Positions 29,668 to 38,152 of a stretch of DNA of 64,000 nucleotides are shown here, piece by piece; within the stretch, counting starts at the first letter, position 1; each line of letters starts with the position of its first letter. The position numbers and the translations under genes were made by a program. The stretch spans positions 99,445 through 163,444 of the forward strand of contig PHAB01000005.1 of assembly GCA_002840275.1 (NCBI GenBank), in the 5' to 3' direction. Source of the DNA: Firmicutes bacterium HGW-Firmicutes-14. Lineage in GTDB: Bacteria > Bacillota > Thermincolia > Thermincolales > UBA2595. Below the pieces are notes generated by a model. It was not told where the DNA came from. It did no database searches and saw only the letters and a list, made by a program, of their open reading frames with translations.

Positions 29668-29999
29668 TGCCATATATACCTGACCAGGGTGATATAATAT
29701 ACTTGGATTTTAATCCTCAGGCTGGTCACGAACAGAGAGGTAACCGGCCGGCATTGGTGGTCAGTAATAAAACTTTTAACAAACGCACACATATTGCCAT
29801 TGTTTGCCCAATTACAAATACCGCTCGGGGGTTTCCGCTCCACATTCAGCTTGATGACAGGACGTCGACAACCGGAGTGGTTATGTGTGAACAGGTAAAA
29901 TCTCTTGATATAACCGCAAGAAATGCAATTTTTAGGGAAAAAGCTCCTTCAGATATTATTGAAGAAGTAATAGATGTTATAGTTGGGTTCTTCTTTTGA
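29667..29999 (+). CDS. mazF: Endoribonuclease toxin MazF
   Basis: 110 residues, PemK/MazF SH3-like fold. The catalytic arginine lies in GHEQRGNRPALVVSN, and the conserved Ser/Thr region is IVCPITNTARGFP. MazF cleaves mRNA at short sequences; specificity cannot be read here. Start ATG 29667 overlaps the mazE stop (TAATG) behind GAGGAG; a GTG two codons earlier is less well placed. Directly downstream lie large palindromes. Confidence 0.92.
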   Translation: MPYIPDQGDIIYLDFNPQAGHEQRGNRPALVVSNKTFNKRTHIAIVCPITNTARGFPLHIQLDDRTSTTGVVMCEQVKSLDITARNAIFREKAPSDIIEEVIDVIVGFFF

Positions 30000-30008
30000 A
30001 GGCAATTT

Positions 30009-30083
30009 TTATCCGATAGCTAACCGCCGCTAATACTCCCACCTCATCAAGTGGGAGATAAGCGGCGCTAAGCTCCTGGATAA
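30009..30083 (+). repeat. 75-base composite hairpin (mobile-element end-like)
   Basis: Outer arms TTATCC (30009-30014) and GGATAA (30078-30083), then CGCCGCT/AGCGGCG, then a perfect CTCCCAC (30036-30042) / GTGGGAG (30051-30057) tip with an eight-base loop. Small bulges interrupt the arms. It resembles the subterminal hairpins at IS200/IS605-type ends, but no transposase or TnpB is present, so that reading is a guess. It also sits where a mazF terminator would be. Confidence 0.6.
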
Positions 30084-30084
30084 C

Positions 30085-30134
30085 GAGTTCTAAGCGTCAG
30101 ATGGAGTTTAAACTCCATCTGACGCTTAGAACTC
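30085..30134 (+). repeat. Perfect 50-bp palindrome
   Basis: Two 25-base arms meet at 30109/30110 with no spacer: left arm begins GAGTTCTAAGCGTCAGATGG, and the right arm is its exact reverse complement ending in GAACTC. With a one-base bulge the pairing extends to AAC/GTT outside. It starts two bases after the 30009-30083 hairpin. A perfect spacerless palindrome this long is rare in chromosomes because it forms cruciforms. Confidence 0.9.
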
Positions 30135-30153
30135 TGTTGATTAGAATATTACT

Positions 30154-30227
30154 AGGGGGCCAATGGGTATTTCCGGACCACCGGCAGGAAATTTGCCGCG
30201 TGTGACGGGAGTAATCATTGACCCCCT
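30154..30227 (+). repeat. Imperfect inverted repeat with inner hairpins
   Basis: AGGGGGCCAATG (30154-30165) pairs with CATTGACCCCCT (30216-30227) at 11 of 12 positions. Inside, GGTATTTCC pairs loosely with GGAAATTTGCC, and CCGG-ACCA-CCGG forms the tip. Could be a structured RNA, part of an insertion-element remnant, or a regulatory site for the S-layer region. Confidence 0.5.
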
Positions 30228-30387
30228 CTGTTGGTTCAAGGTGCATATCAGGCAAAAAAATGTGTCTTCTGGAAAAAAAATTCATTTCCTACCCCATTAA
30301 ACCAAAACATAACCCCGAATAACTATGAATATAAAATGACAGGGATAGTGTCGGAAAATATCCTAAAAATTGGTTGTCCGAAACCTC

Positions 30388-30417
30388 TTGACCAGTGGGT
30401 CAGCTGTTAGGTATAAT
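30388..30417 (+). promoter_or_regulatory. Candidate promoter of the S-layer gene
   Basis: TTGACC (30388-30393), 18 bases, TATAAT (30412-30417). A short dyad TGACC-AGT-GGGTCA overlaps the -35. It would give a leader of about 325 bases, which is common for S-layer genes. Confidence 0.6.
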
Positions 30418-30750
30418 GGATTCAGGCTTGTGGCATAATAATCCTTTTAAGGCAAAGCGGCTCCATCTAAGGAAGCGCAACACAGACCCGCCATTCTGCT
30501 CCATGGAAAAAATCCCGCAAAATAAAAATTTTTCAGATAAAATGCAGGAAAACATACCCAGTTGGTAGAATAAAATTGGAATAAGCAAATTTATGCAGAT
30601 TTGAGTTTCTAAAGGTATTTAAGACCTTTAGTTTTATGGTTCAATGATAAATTACCCTTCAAAGGAGGTGTTGCCCGAAAGTAGGGAAAATAGAGTGTTT
30701 TTTATTTCTCCAAAAGAAAGAATAAAAAAGTAAAGGGGGATTTTAGGAGA
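30418..30750 (+). promoter_or_regulatory. Long 5' leader of the S-layer gene with a STAB-SD-like element
   Basis: No gene is supported here. A stem CTAAAGGT (30609-30616) / ACCTTTAG (30624-30631) is followed by TTTT. At 30661-30670 the sequence AAAGGAGGTG is a perfect anti-16S match, yet no start codon lies at a usable distance; the true start is 81 bases further on, with its own AAAGGGGGA. Such an unused Shine-Dalgarno recalls the STAB-SD mRNA stabiliser of cry3A. I compared the leader with GEMM/c-di-GMP and other riboswitches and recognised none. Confidence 0.5.
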
Positions 30751-33312
30751 ATGAGAAAATTCAAAAGAATGATCGCTCTAGTAACCGTAGCTTTGTTTGT
30801 TCTCAGCTTTGCTGCTCCTGTAATGGCAAAAAGTCAAGATGCTGCTGTTGACAGGCTGTATGCACTGGATGTAGTAAACGGATATCCTGATGGCAGCTTC
30901 GGCCTGGATAAGGAAATTACCCGCGCCGAATTTGCTGTAATTGCAGTTAAACTGCTGGGCCTCTCTGATGCAGCTGATGCTGCCAAGGGCCCCACAAAGT
31001 TCAGTGACGTTCCTGGTAACCACTGGGCTTCCGGGTTCATTAATCTGGCTGTGGGTCAAAGGGTAATCGTTGGTTATCCCGACGGAACCTTCAAGCCTGA
31101 GAAGAACGTTACCTATGCTGAAGCTATCACCATGATAATTAATGTTCTTGGATACGGTGTTACCGTTAAAGGAACATGGCCTACCGGTCAAATCGCAAAG
31201 GCTGCTGAAATTGGCCTGCTGAAGGATATGTCTGTATCAAATTATAACTCACCGGCCCTGCGTGGGATGGTCTTCCTGGCTGCTGACAATGCTCTTGATA
31301 TCAACATTCTTATTGAAGAATATAGCGAAGAGCAAACAGCTGATGGAAGTAAGACCATTACCTTTGTAAAGAAGGGTACCCTCCTCGCTGAAAGATTAAA
31401 AATTACCGAACTGAAAGACAAACTGGTTGACGGTGTTTCTGTTGTTGCAAACGGAATTAAAAACGACCAGATTGGCTTAGGCGGAAGCACTTATGACACC
31501 AAGGGTATCAACAACTTCCTCGATTTCTTCGGCCTTAACGTTAATGCCTACGAGAATAATGATGATGAAATTGTTGCAGTTCAGGCTGACGAAGACGATC
31601 TGTTCTATGACAAGATTAAGTCAATCGACCTTGCCGGCGATAAAATTACCTTCTATGGTGCAGGAACTGTATCCACAACTGTTAATGTAAAGGTTTATGC
31701 AGACTATACAATAGCAGCTAATGACAGTATGGCAGTTGGTCAATACGGTCTTGCTGTTAAGGACGGCGGAAAGGTCTATAAGTTTGTCACAGCCAGCGGT
31801 TATGACGGCTATGGTATCGTAGACAGTGTAGAAAATGATACTATCTACTTTACCAGTGAGTCAACCAATGCTATTGACATCGACCTTGACGGTGTGGACA
31901 TGGATTATGTGCAAATCTTCAAGAACGGTGAAGTTGCTGACCTCAGTGACATTGAAGCCGGTGATGTAGTTGCCTATTACAATCTTGACGACAAGTACCT
32001 CATCCTGGCAACTGATGCCACAGTAACCGGAACACTGAAATCAGCTGCGTCAACAGCCGGCAGCACATTTAAACTGACTGTTGGCAGTGAAGCAGTATTC
32101 AGTTCTACCAATGGTTTGGAATATTCAACTGACAGTGGGGACAGCTATGATGCAGCTACCCTTGATAAGTTAAATGATGACATAGTAGGTGAAGATGTAA
32201 CAGTACTGCTCGATCCCAATGGTGAAGCATTGTTCGTATACTCTGACACCGAAGGCAGCAGCAACAGCGCTAAGGTCGTTGTCCGTAACATCACTAAGAA
32301 GACTGACCTGGCCGGCAATACCAACAGCACCATCAATTACATCAAGGTTACCAAGATGGATGGTACTGAAGCTGTATACGAAATCGATAATGATGACTAT
32401 ACTGTAAACTGGGGCGACGGAACCGAAACTTGGGGTGACCTTGACATTGATGATTCCGATGGTACCGGTGCTGCTGACGTTTCACCGAAAGACCTGGCCA
32501 AGATTACCTTTGATTCCAGCGGCAAGGTGACCAAGGTTGAAAAACTTACCGTACAAACCATGCGCGGCAGCAACGGTATCGATAAGAACAATGATTTGCT
32601 CTACAATACTTCTGATGCTGCTTATGTAGTAAGTTCCAGCACAGCGATTATCCAAGTAGAAGAATTCGGCGATGCTGGAGAAAACTTCGTTAACAAGACT
32701 GACAAAATTACATGGGCCACTGTGGAAAATAACGAAACAGCAGTTGAAGGTTATACCGTAACATTCTACAATGACGGTAAGGAAGTAGTACTTGTGTTTA
32801 TTGACAATGAATCCTCCTTATCAAGTGACCAGATGTACGGTGTGGCTGTCGGCGGCAAGTACGGTATCGGTGGCGGTGACTATGCTATTAAGCTGATGGT
32901 TGACGGAACGACATCTGAGTACACCCTTGACAGTGATTCTGCAGCATTCACTTACGCCAACGCACCTATTGTCTTCAAGATGAATGCAGACGACAGTGAA
33001 GTTGATACAATTTCCCGGGTGGCAGACGGCGCATTGTTCAATGTAGTCAGCGCGTTTACCATTGCAGATATCAAGACTGTTGGCGATACCCTCATTCTTG
33101 TAGATGGCAGTGACAATGAGTACATTATCAAGAAAGATAAGGTTGAGTACTTCGACAATACCGGTTCCAGCATCAAGTCTATAACCGGCGTATCCAAGGG
33201 CAAGAAAGTCGAACTTTATGACTTCCTTGACAAGGACGGCGATGTAGCAATTGATGCAGGCGGTGACAACGCTATTGACAATATCTTTGACTATGTAATA
33301 ATTGTCAACTAG
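30751..33312 (+). CDS. S-layer protein with N-terminal SLH domains
   Basis: 853 residues. Signal peptide of about 26 residues ending APVMA-KS. SLH domains at about 27-75 (VVNGYPDGSF, ITRAE), 85-140 (FSDVPGNHW, VGYPDGTFKP) and a weaker third at about 145-190. The remaining 650 residues are Ser/Thr/Asp/Asn-rich, beta-type, acidic and nearly free of cysteine, as in array-forming surface proteins, with many potential O-glycosylation sites. Third-position codon choice is more uniform than in neighbours, suggesting high expression. Strong leader and terminator flank it. Likely the major S-layer subunit, anchored via pyruvylated polymer. Confidence 0.9.
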   Translation: MRKFKRMIALVTVALFVLSFAAPVMAKSQDAAVDRLYALDVVNGYPDGSFGLDKEITRAEFAVIAVKLLGLSDAADAAKGPTKFSDVPGNHWASGFINLAVGQRVIVGYPDGTFKPEKNVTYAEAITMIINVLGYGVTVKGTWPTGQIAKAAEIGLLKDMSVSNYNSPALRGMVFLAADNALDINILIEEYSEEQTADGSKTITFVKKGTLLAERLKITELKDKLVDGVSVVANGIKNDQIGLGGSTYDTKGINNFLDFFGLNVNAYENNDDEIVAVQADEDDLFYDKIKSIDLAGDKITFYGAGTVSTTVNVKVYADYTIAANDSMAVGQYGLAVKDGGKVYKFVTASGYDGYGIVDSVENDTIYFTSESTNAIDIDLDGVDMDYVQIFKNGEVADLSDIEAGDVVAYYNLDDKYLILATDATVTGTLKSAASTAGSTFKLTVGSEAVFSSTNGLEYSTDSGDSYDAATLDKLNDDIVGEDVTVLLDPNGEALFVYSDTEGSSNSAKVVVRNITKKTDLAGNTNSTINYIKVTKMDGTEAVYEIDNDDYTVNWGDGTETWGDLDIDDSDGTGAADVSPKDLAKITFDSSGKVTKVEKLTVQTMRGSNGIDKNNDLLYNTSDAAYVVSSSTAIIQVEEFGDAGENFVNKTDKITWATVENNETAVEGYTVTFYNDGKEVVLVFIDNESSLSSDQMYGVAVGGKYGIGGGDYAIKLMVDGTTSEYTLDSDSAAFTYANAPIVFKMNADDSEVDTISRVADGALFNVVSAFTIADIKTVGDTLILVDGSDNEYIIKKDKVEYFDNTGSSIKSITGVSKGKKVELYDFLDKDGDVAIDAGGDNAIDNIFDYVIIVN

Positions 33313-33329
33313 CAGAAATTAATTAATAA

Positions 33330-33361
33330 AGAGAGCGTCCTGATGGGCGCTCTCTTTTTTT
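33330..33361 (+). terminator. Strong intrinsic terminator of the S-layer gene
   Basis: AGAGAGCGTCC (33330-33340) pairs with GGGCGCTCTCT (33345-33355) around a TGAT tetraloop, 11 bp with one G-U, followed by seven T. Confidence 0.92.
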
Positions 33362-33445
33362 CCTGACAGAGAGGGAATTCGTAATATCCTGTCGAATATA
33401 TACTAGCCGTAACAAATTTAAGACCATATACAGGAGGCATATAAG

Positions 33446-35578
33446 TTGGACTTCGTACAGTCAGGTTGGCCATGGCCCAAAAGAATATATATTGGGATAT
33501 TGAGTCTGTTGATTATATTATCACCTTTTTTCCGGGGTTTATTTTTTGAAAGGGAATTTTTACTTTTTTTACTCGGATTTTTGGTCTTATTTATGTTTTT
33601 TTACCTCTCGTTTTTTTTAAATAATGATAACAGGTTTTTGGACAGTTTAAATGATTATATGGCATTAGGCCTATTATTTGCTTATTTAATCAGCTCTTTT
33701 GGAGCGGTAAATGTAAGGGATGCTTTGGGCTCAACTTTAAGAATGACAGGCTTTTTTGTTGTATTCTACATTATTGCTCATGGGCTGAGAAACAAAAGAG
33801 ATATCCGCTTTTTTTTGAATGTACTCTATATAGCAGGAGTAGGAACCGCTTTAACGGGACTTGGCACAGCGTTAAAAATATTAAATATAGAAGCAGCATT
33901 CCAGGATGAGAGAATATATTCAGTACTGCAATATCCGAATACTCTGGCTTCATTTGTGACTGCTGCTTTGATATTAGGTATATGTTTGGCTACACAAAAT
34001 AAAAACCGGTGGTTTCCTGTGCTGTACGGCATTGGAAACTATATTCTGATGCTGACTTTTATAGGAGCCAAATCAAGGGGCGGGATTTTGATATTTGCCC
34101 TGATAGTGGTTGCATTAATGGCTGGTCCCTGGGGTTTATCCAGGTGGAAATTGGTGCTGCAAATAATTCTAACTATAGTTATTGGAGTAGTCGTATCTGG
34201 CAAGATATTCGGCGGATCTGTTGAGCATTACGACAGCATATTGGTTGCCTGGGCAGTGGCTGGAGCGCTGATAGGTGGTATTCTAGCATTTACTATTGAA
34301 TATTTGGGAGAAAAAGTTTCATCGCGATGGCCGGAACAGGACAAAAAAATTGGACTGCTGTTGGTGGTGTTAATAATATTGTTTGGCATCGCCCTGGCCG
34401 CCTCAGCCAAATATGGTGTTTTACCGGCTGAAGTAACTTCCAGGTTTAAAGCTATCAGTTTGCAGGAACGTAACGTTCAGGAAAGGTTTGTCTTTTACAA
34501 TGATGCCTTCAAGATTATAAAAGATTATCCAATTTTAGGTGCGGGTGGCGGAGCATGGAGGTCCTTGTTTGGCAAATATCAGAGCTACCACTACATCTCC
34601 CGTGAGATCCACAGTCATTTCATACAGGTGTGGCTTGAAACCGGTATTATTGGCCTGGCTTTTCTTATAGGAGTCTGGGCTGCATTCCTGCGTTCAATAA
34701 TAAGAGTCTTGAAAAACAAAAAAGAGGATAATGAAATCAAAGGTCTTGCTTGGGCAATAATGTGGAGCGCTCTTGCCCTTGGGATGCATGGATTAATTGA
34801 CTTTAACCTTTCCATGGGGGCAGTTTCAATATTTTTATGGGCCCTATTTGGTTTGGGAAGGGGGTTAGAATCTGTTTTAGATGAAGAAAAATCCGCTGCA
34901 GTTTTACTCAAGAAAAAACATAGAGTCATACAGCATATTGCAGTTCTGGGTTGTTTAGCCTTGGTATTTGTTTCAGCTGCCAGTTTTTCCATAGCCATAT
35001 ATTACAGTATCAAGAATAAAGAGGCTTTGGCTCAAAATGACATAACTTCATTCAGACACAACCTTGAAATGGCGGTAAAATATGATCCTTTTAACTCTCC
35101 AACCCATGTTTACATGACCCAGGTCTATGCTCAGATTGGAGAAAAAAACGGAGATGAGGAGCTCATACATAAGGCTTTGTATCACGCTAATAAAGCTGTA
35201 GAGCTTAACAGATATGACCCTACGATACGTGAAATCAGGGCCAGGCTTCTCCTGGCTGATACTCAGATATCCTCGGGAGTAGAAGACATGGAAAAAGCAA
35301 TGGAATACAATCCCTGGAACCAGGAGTATTGGGGTATGCTTGCTGAAACCTATTATCAGGTTGGACTTTATTACATGGAGAAGGGCAGTAAAAGACCTGC
35401 CAGGGAATACTTTGAGAAGGTTATTGAGATTCCTGACAGAATTACAGCCCAGTTGAGTATCCTAGAGCCAAAACACAGGCAATTATGGGAGCAATCACCG
35501 ACGCGCCCTGTTTTAGGAACAAATGCGTATATAATTGAGTTGTTTGCCAGGTCAGAAGCTAATTTAAACAGGCTGTGA
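33446..35578 (+). CDS. O-antigen ligase / oligosaccharyltransferase-like membrane protein with TPRs
   Basis: 710 residues. About 12 membrane helices (about 12-510), with a large extracytoplasmic loop bearing the Wzy_C/WaaL pattern around residues 344-405: a conserved Arg in VQERFVFYNDAFKI, YPILGAGGGAW, and IHSHFIQVWLETGIIGL (His plus Glu). The C-terminal 190 residues form TPR-like helical repeats (NNAKAVELNRYDP-type, YYQVGLYYMEKG). Such enzymes move glycans from undecaprenyl pyrophosphate to an acceptor (lipid A core, polymer end or protein). Its place right after the S-layer gene suggests a protein O-oligosaccharyltransferase like WsaB of Geobacillus slg clusters; a Wzy polymerase is the alternative. 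TTG start behind AGGAGG. Confidence 0.75.
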   Translation: MDFVQSGWPWPKRIYIGILSLLIILSPFFRGLFFEREFLLFLLGFLVLFMFFYLSFFLNNDNRFLDSLNDYMALGLLFAYLISSFGAVNVRDALGSTLRMTGFFVVFYIIAHGLRNKRDIRFFLNVLYIAGVGTALTGLGTALKILNIEAAFQDERIYSVLQYPNTLASFVTAALILGICLATQNKNRWFPVLYGIGNYILMLTFIGAKSRGGILIFALIVVALMAGPWGLSRWKLVLQIILTIVIGVVVSGKIFGGSVEHYDSILVAWAVAGALIGGILAFTIEYLGEKVSSRWPEQDKKIGLLLVVLIILFGIALAASAKYGVLPAEVTSRFKAISLQERNVQERFVFYNDAFKIIKDYPILGAGGGAWRSLFGKYQSYHYISREIHSHFIQVWLETGIIGLAFLIGVWAAFLRSIIRVLKNKKEDNEIKGLAWAIMWSALALGMHGLIDFNLSMGAVSIFLWALFGLGRGLESVLDEEKSAAVLLKKKHRVIQHIAVLGCLALVFVSAASFSIAIYYSIKNKEALAQNDITSFRHNLEMAVKYDPFNSPTHVYMTQVYAQIGEKNGDEELIHKALYHANKAVELNRYDPTIREIRARLLLADTQISSGVEDMEKAMEYNPWNQEYWGMLAETYYQVGLYYMEKGSKRPAREYFEKVIEIPDRITAQLSILEPKHRQLWEQSPTRPVLGTNAYIIELFARSEANLNRL

Positions 35579-35587
35579 CCGGTGCCG

Positions 35588-35615
35588 ACCCCTTCTTATA
35601 TAAAGGGGTTTCTTT
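35588..35615 (+). terminator. Terminator after the ligase-like gene
   Basis: ACCCCTT (35588-35594) pairs with AAGGGGT (35603-35609) around an eight-base loop, followed by TTCTTTG. Confidence 0.65.
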
Positions 35616-35749
35616 GTTGGTACTTCTGTTTTCCAAGGATAATATTTCAGTGGTATAAAATAGCGAAATGGGGAGGAATTTGGGTATCGAAGTAGAAAAT
35701 TAACAAAGTATTTACTTTGCTAAGGGACCCCGGTTGCGGAGGTTAAGCC

Positions 35750-37159
35750 ATGTGGATAAATAACAGTAAATCAAAGCATTCAATACTTATAATGCTTATT
35801 GATGCATTTCTTATTAACATCAGCATTATTTTTGCCTATCTTATCCGGTTTAATTTCACCCTGCCGGCAGAGAACTTTCAACCGTACCTGCAGCTGTTTT
35901 TCTGGATTTCTCTGGGCAGTATATTTTTTTTAAATATATATCACCTATATGCCATTTCCCCCAGGACCAGGTGGGATGACCAGTTTTATTCCATTGTAAT
36001 GGCGGTGTCCCTTACCCTGATGCTCAGCATTTCCCTTACATACATAAGCGCCAACTATGCATTTCCGCGGTCAGTCTTCCTGATTAGCTGGTTTCTGCAG
36101 CTTGTATTTCTGATATTATGGCGGTACTTTCTTTGGAAGACCACCAAAAAAGCCCTGGGTATTCAAAGTGCCCTGATAATAGGTTCTCTATCTGATGCAA
36201 TGGAAATTGCGGACCGGTTTGTTGATTTTCAGGAAAGTCACATGAATATTATTGGAATAATTACTGAAAAACAGGGAAGTGCCGACGAACAGTGTCATGC
36301 AGGTGAACCGGAGGATGGCCTGCCGGGTAGGACTGTATGTAGGCATATGATTCTGGGTGAAATAGAAGACTTCGCAGAGATACTGGCCGGGACATCATGT
36401 GACATTGTCATAGTAGCTCCATCTTTGGAGGCTTCATTGAAAGAGAGTATTGTATGCTACTGCTATTCGATGGGGAAGGAAGTCTTCCTTGTTCCCGAAT
36501 TATACGAGGTGTTGCTGGTAAAGGCAAACCTTAACCTTATTGACGATATCCCGGTATTTACTGTGCAGGATTCCAATGGCGGAGCAAACCAGGTTAAGAG
36601 GTCCCTGGACCTGGTAATAGGTTTGGCAGCTTTTGTTTTAACGCTGCCTGTAATGGCAGTGGTCGCCCTGCTGGTTAAGTTGGATTCACCCGGACCTGTG
36701 ATATATAAACAGGAAAGGGTAACCAAGGGCGGGCGGCTGTTTACTTTATATAAGTTCCGGACCATGATCCAGGATGCTGAAGAGTCCACCGGACCTGTAT
36801 TCGCAGTTGAGGATGACCAGAGGGCAACCAGAATAGGCAGATTTCTCAGGCTCTCAAGGCTGGATGAGCTTCCCCAGCTGATTAATGTAATTAAAGGGGA
36901 TATGAGCCTGGTCGGTCCCAGGCCGGAAAGGCCGTTTTTCGTGGAGAGGTATGAGAAGGAGATTGAGGGCTACACCCACAGGCACCGGATTAAGCCGGGA
37001 ATTACCGGGATTGCCCAGATTGCCGGGAAATACAATACGGGGCCGAGGGAGAAGCTGGTGTTTGACCTGTTATACGCGAAAAAGAATGATGTGCTGGTGG
37101 ACCTGCAGATTCTGCTGCATACGGTTAAGGTGCTGTTCATGAGGAATAAGGCGTCATGA
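35750..37159 (+). CDS. Polyprenyl-phosphate glycosyl-1-phosphate transferase (glycan initiation)
   Basis: 469 residues. Four to five N-terminal membrane helices (about 12-120), a CoA-binding/Rossmann-like soluble region (about 135-270), a re-entrant membrane segment (about 285-308), and the catalytic bacterial sugar transferase domain: PGPVIYKQERVTKGG, LYKFRTM, RLDELPQLINVIKGDMS with the catalytic Asp-Glu pair, VGPRPERP and the C-terminal RHRIKPGITG. Transfers a sugar phosphate (Gal, Glc or an amino sugar) to undecaprenyl phosphate, the first step of glycan assembly (WsaP/WbaP/WcaJ type). Start ATG behind GCGGAGG. Opens the glycan cluster. Confidence 0.92.
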   Translation: MWINNSKSKHSILIMLIDAFLINISIIFAYLIRFNFTLPAENFQPYLQLFFWISLGSIFFLNIYHLYAISPRTRWDDQFYSIVMAVSLTLMLSISLTYISANYAFPRSVFLISWFLQLVFLILWRYFLWKTTKKALGIQSALIIGSLSDAMEIADRFVDFQESHMNIIGIITEKQGSADEQCHAGEPEDGLPGRTVCRHMILGEIEDFAEILAGTSCDIVIVAPSLEASLKESIVCYCYSMGKEVFLVPELYEVLLVKANLNLIDDIPVFTVQDSNGGANQVKRSLDLVIGLAAFVLTLPVMAVVALLVKLDSPGPVIYKQERVTKGGRLFTLYKFRTMIQDAEESTGPVFAVEDDQRATRIGRFLRLSRLDELPQLINVIKGDMSLVGPRPERPFFVERYEKEIEGYTHRHRIKPGITGIAQIAGKYNTGPREKLVFDLLYAKKNDVLVDLQILLHTVKVLFMRNKAS

Positions 37160-37174
37160 GGACAAAAAGTGTAG

Positions 37175-38114
37175 TGGGCAAAGATTGGTACAATAGAAGC
37201 TTTTAACTTTTATTTTCTTTCTGCTTTGGTTGTAATGGTCATAGAAATGGCAGTAATAGGTATTCTCCAGCCCTATATGGCCGATGATTATATTTTTTTG
37301 AACCTTGCGGAATCAAATAATGGGTTACTCAATTTTCTGGGTTCATTATATTCCAGATGGACCGGCAGGTTACATGGTTTATTCTTTATTTGGCTGGAAA
37401 TGCAGAACGCTTTCTCACAGTTTTTTGTAAAAGCATTGCATGGTTTGGAATTCCATTTTTAAGTGAGGTTGTTTATTGGAACAGTGGAACTGCTTTTTAT
37501 TTGTTACCGATGTTTTTTGGATTATTATTCATGGTTCCATTTAGAATATGGCTGGAATATAAGCATGCTTGTAAAACAAAGTGGTTTTACAATATGGGGA
37601 TGTTCCTCTTAGGCATATGGGTTGGCCTTAGTCAGGAGCAGTTAGTTATCGCAATATTTGTATTTCTGTTGTGCTTTTGGTGGCTTTATTATAAAAAGAG
37701 AGCAGAAAACATTAAGGCTCCTTCCTGGCTCATATATGCACTGCAGGGTTTGCTCTAGGAGCAGTAATCTTGATAACGGCTCCGGGTAACTACATAAGGC
37801 TTAATTCGGCCGGCGAAACAGATTTATCCAGAGCACTGGAACATTGCTTTTTTGTCTCTTCTCAGAAACAGGCAGCGAAACAAAATGGCTTGGCTGCAGT
37901 TGAACTGCCTCCTATTTCGACAAAATTTCGAAGAACTACTTTTGTCAGTGATATACCTACCGATCCCGGGCACTGGATTAATAAATCGCTGTCGGGCTAT
38001 TTTGGGGTTAGGTCTGTAAAACTGAGTTCGGAGAGCCAGGATTATAAAGAAGTTAAATCCGGTGAATTTGCTCAGGTGCTCAGGTCAATATTTCAACAAA
38101 AATATAAAGATTAG
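37175..38114 (+). pseudogene. Broken DUF6056-like membrane protein gene
   Basis: Three overlapping frames carry consecutive parts of one membrane protein. Part 1 (to 37462) has QPYMADDYIF and YSRWTGRLHG; part 2 (about 37430-37758) has SEVVYWNSGTAFYLLPM and GIWVGLSQEQLV; part 3 (about 37742-38114) has ALGAVILITAPGNYIRLN. These motifs in this order are those of the polytopic DUF6056-type family (possible glycosyl or flippase function, not established). Frame changes occur near 37440 and near 37740, and the tail joins directly to a soluble C-terminal stretch, so an internal deletion of several helices is likely. No start codon with ribosome site is visible. Confidence 0.75.
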
Positions 38115-38152
38115 GACCAGTAATTTTTGGTTTTTAATGAGGTAAATATATT

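Noticed and set aside
30418..30600. Possible c-di-GMP (GEMM) or other riboswitch in the S-layer leader
   Set aside because: Some short GCAAAGC-like words are present, but the order and paired stems of known classes are not.
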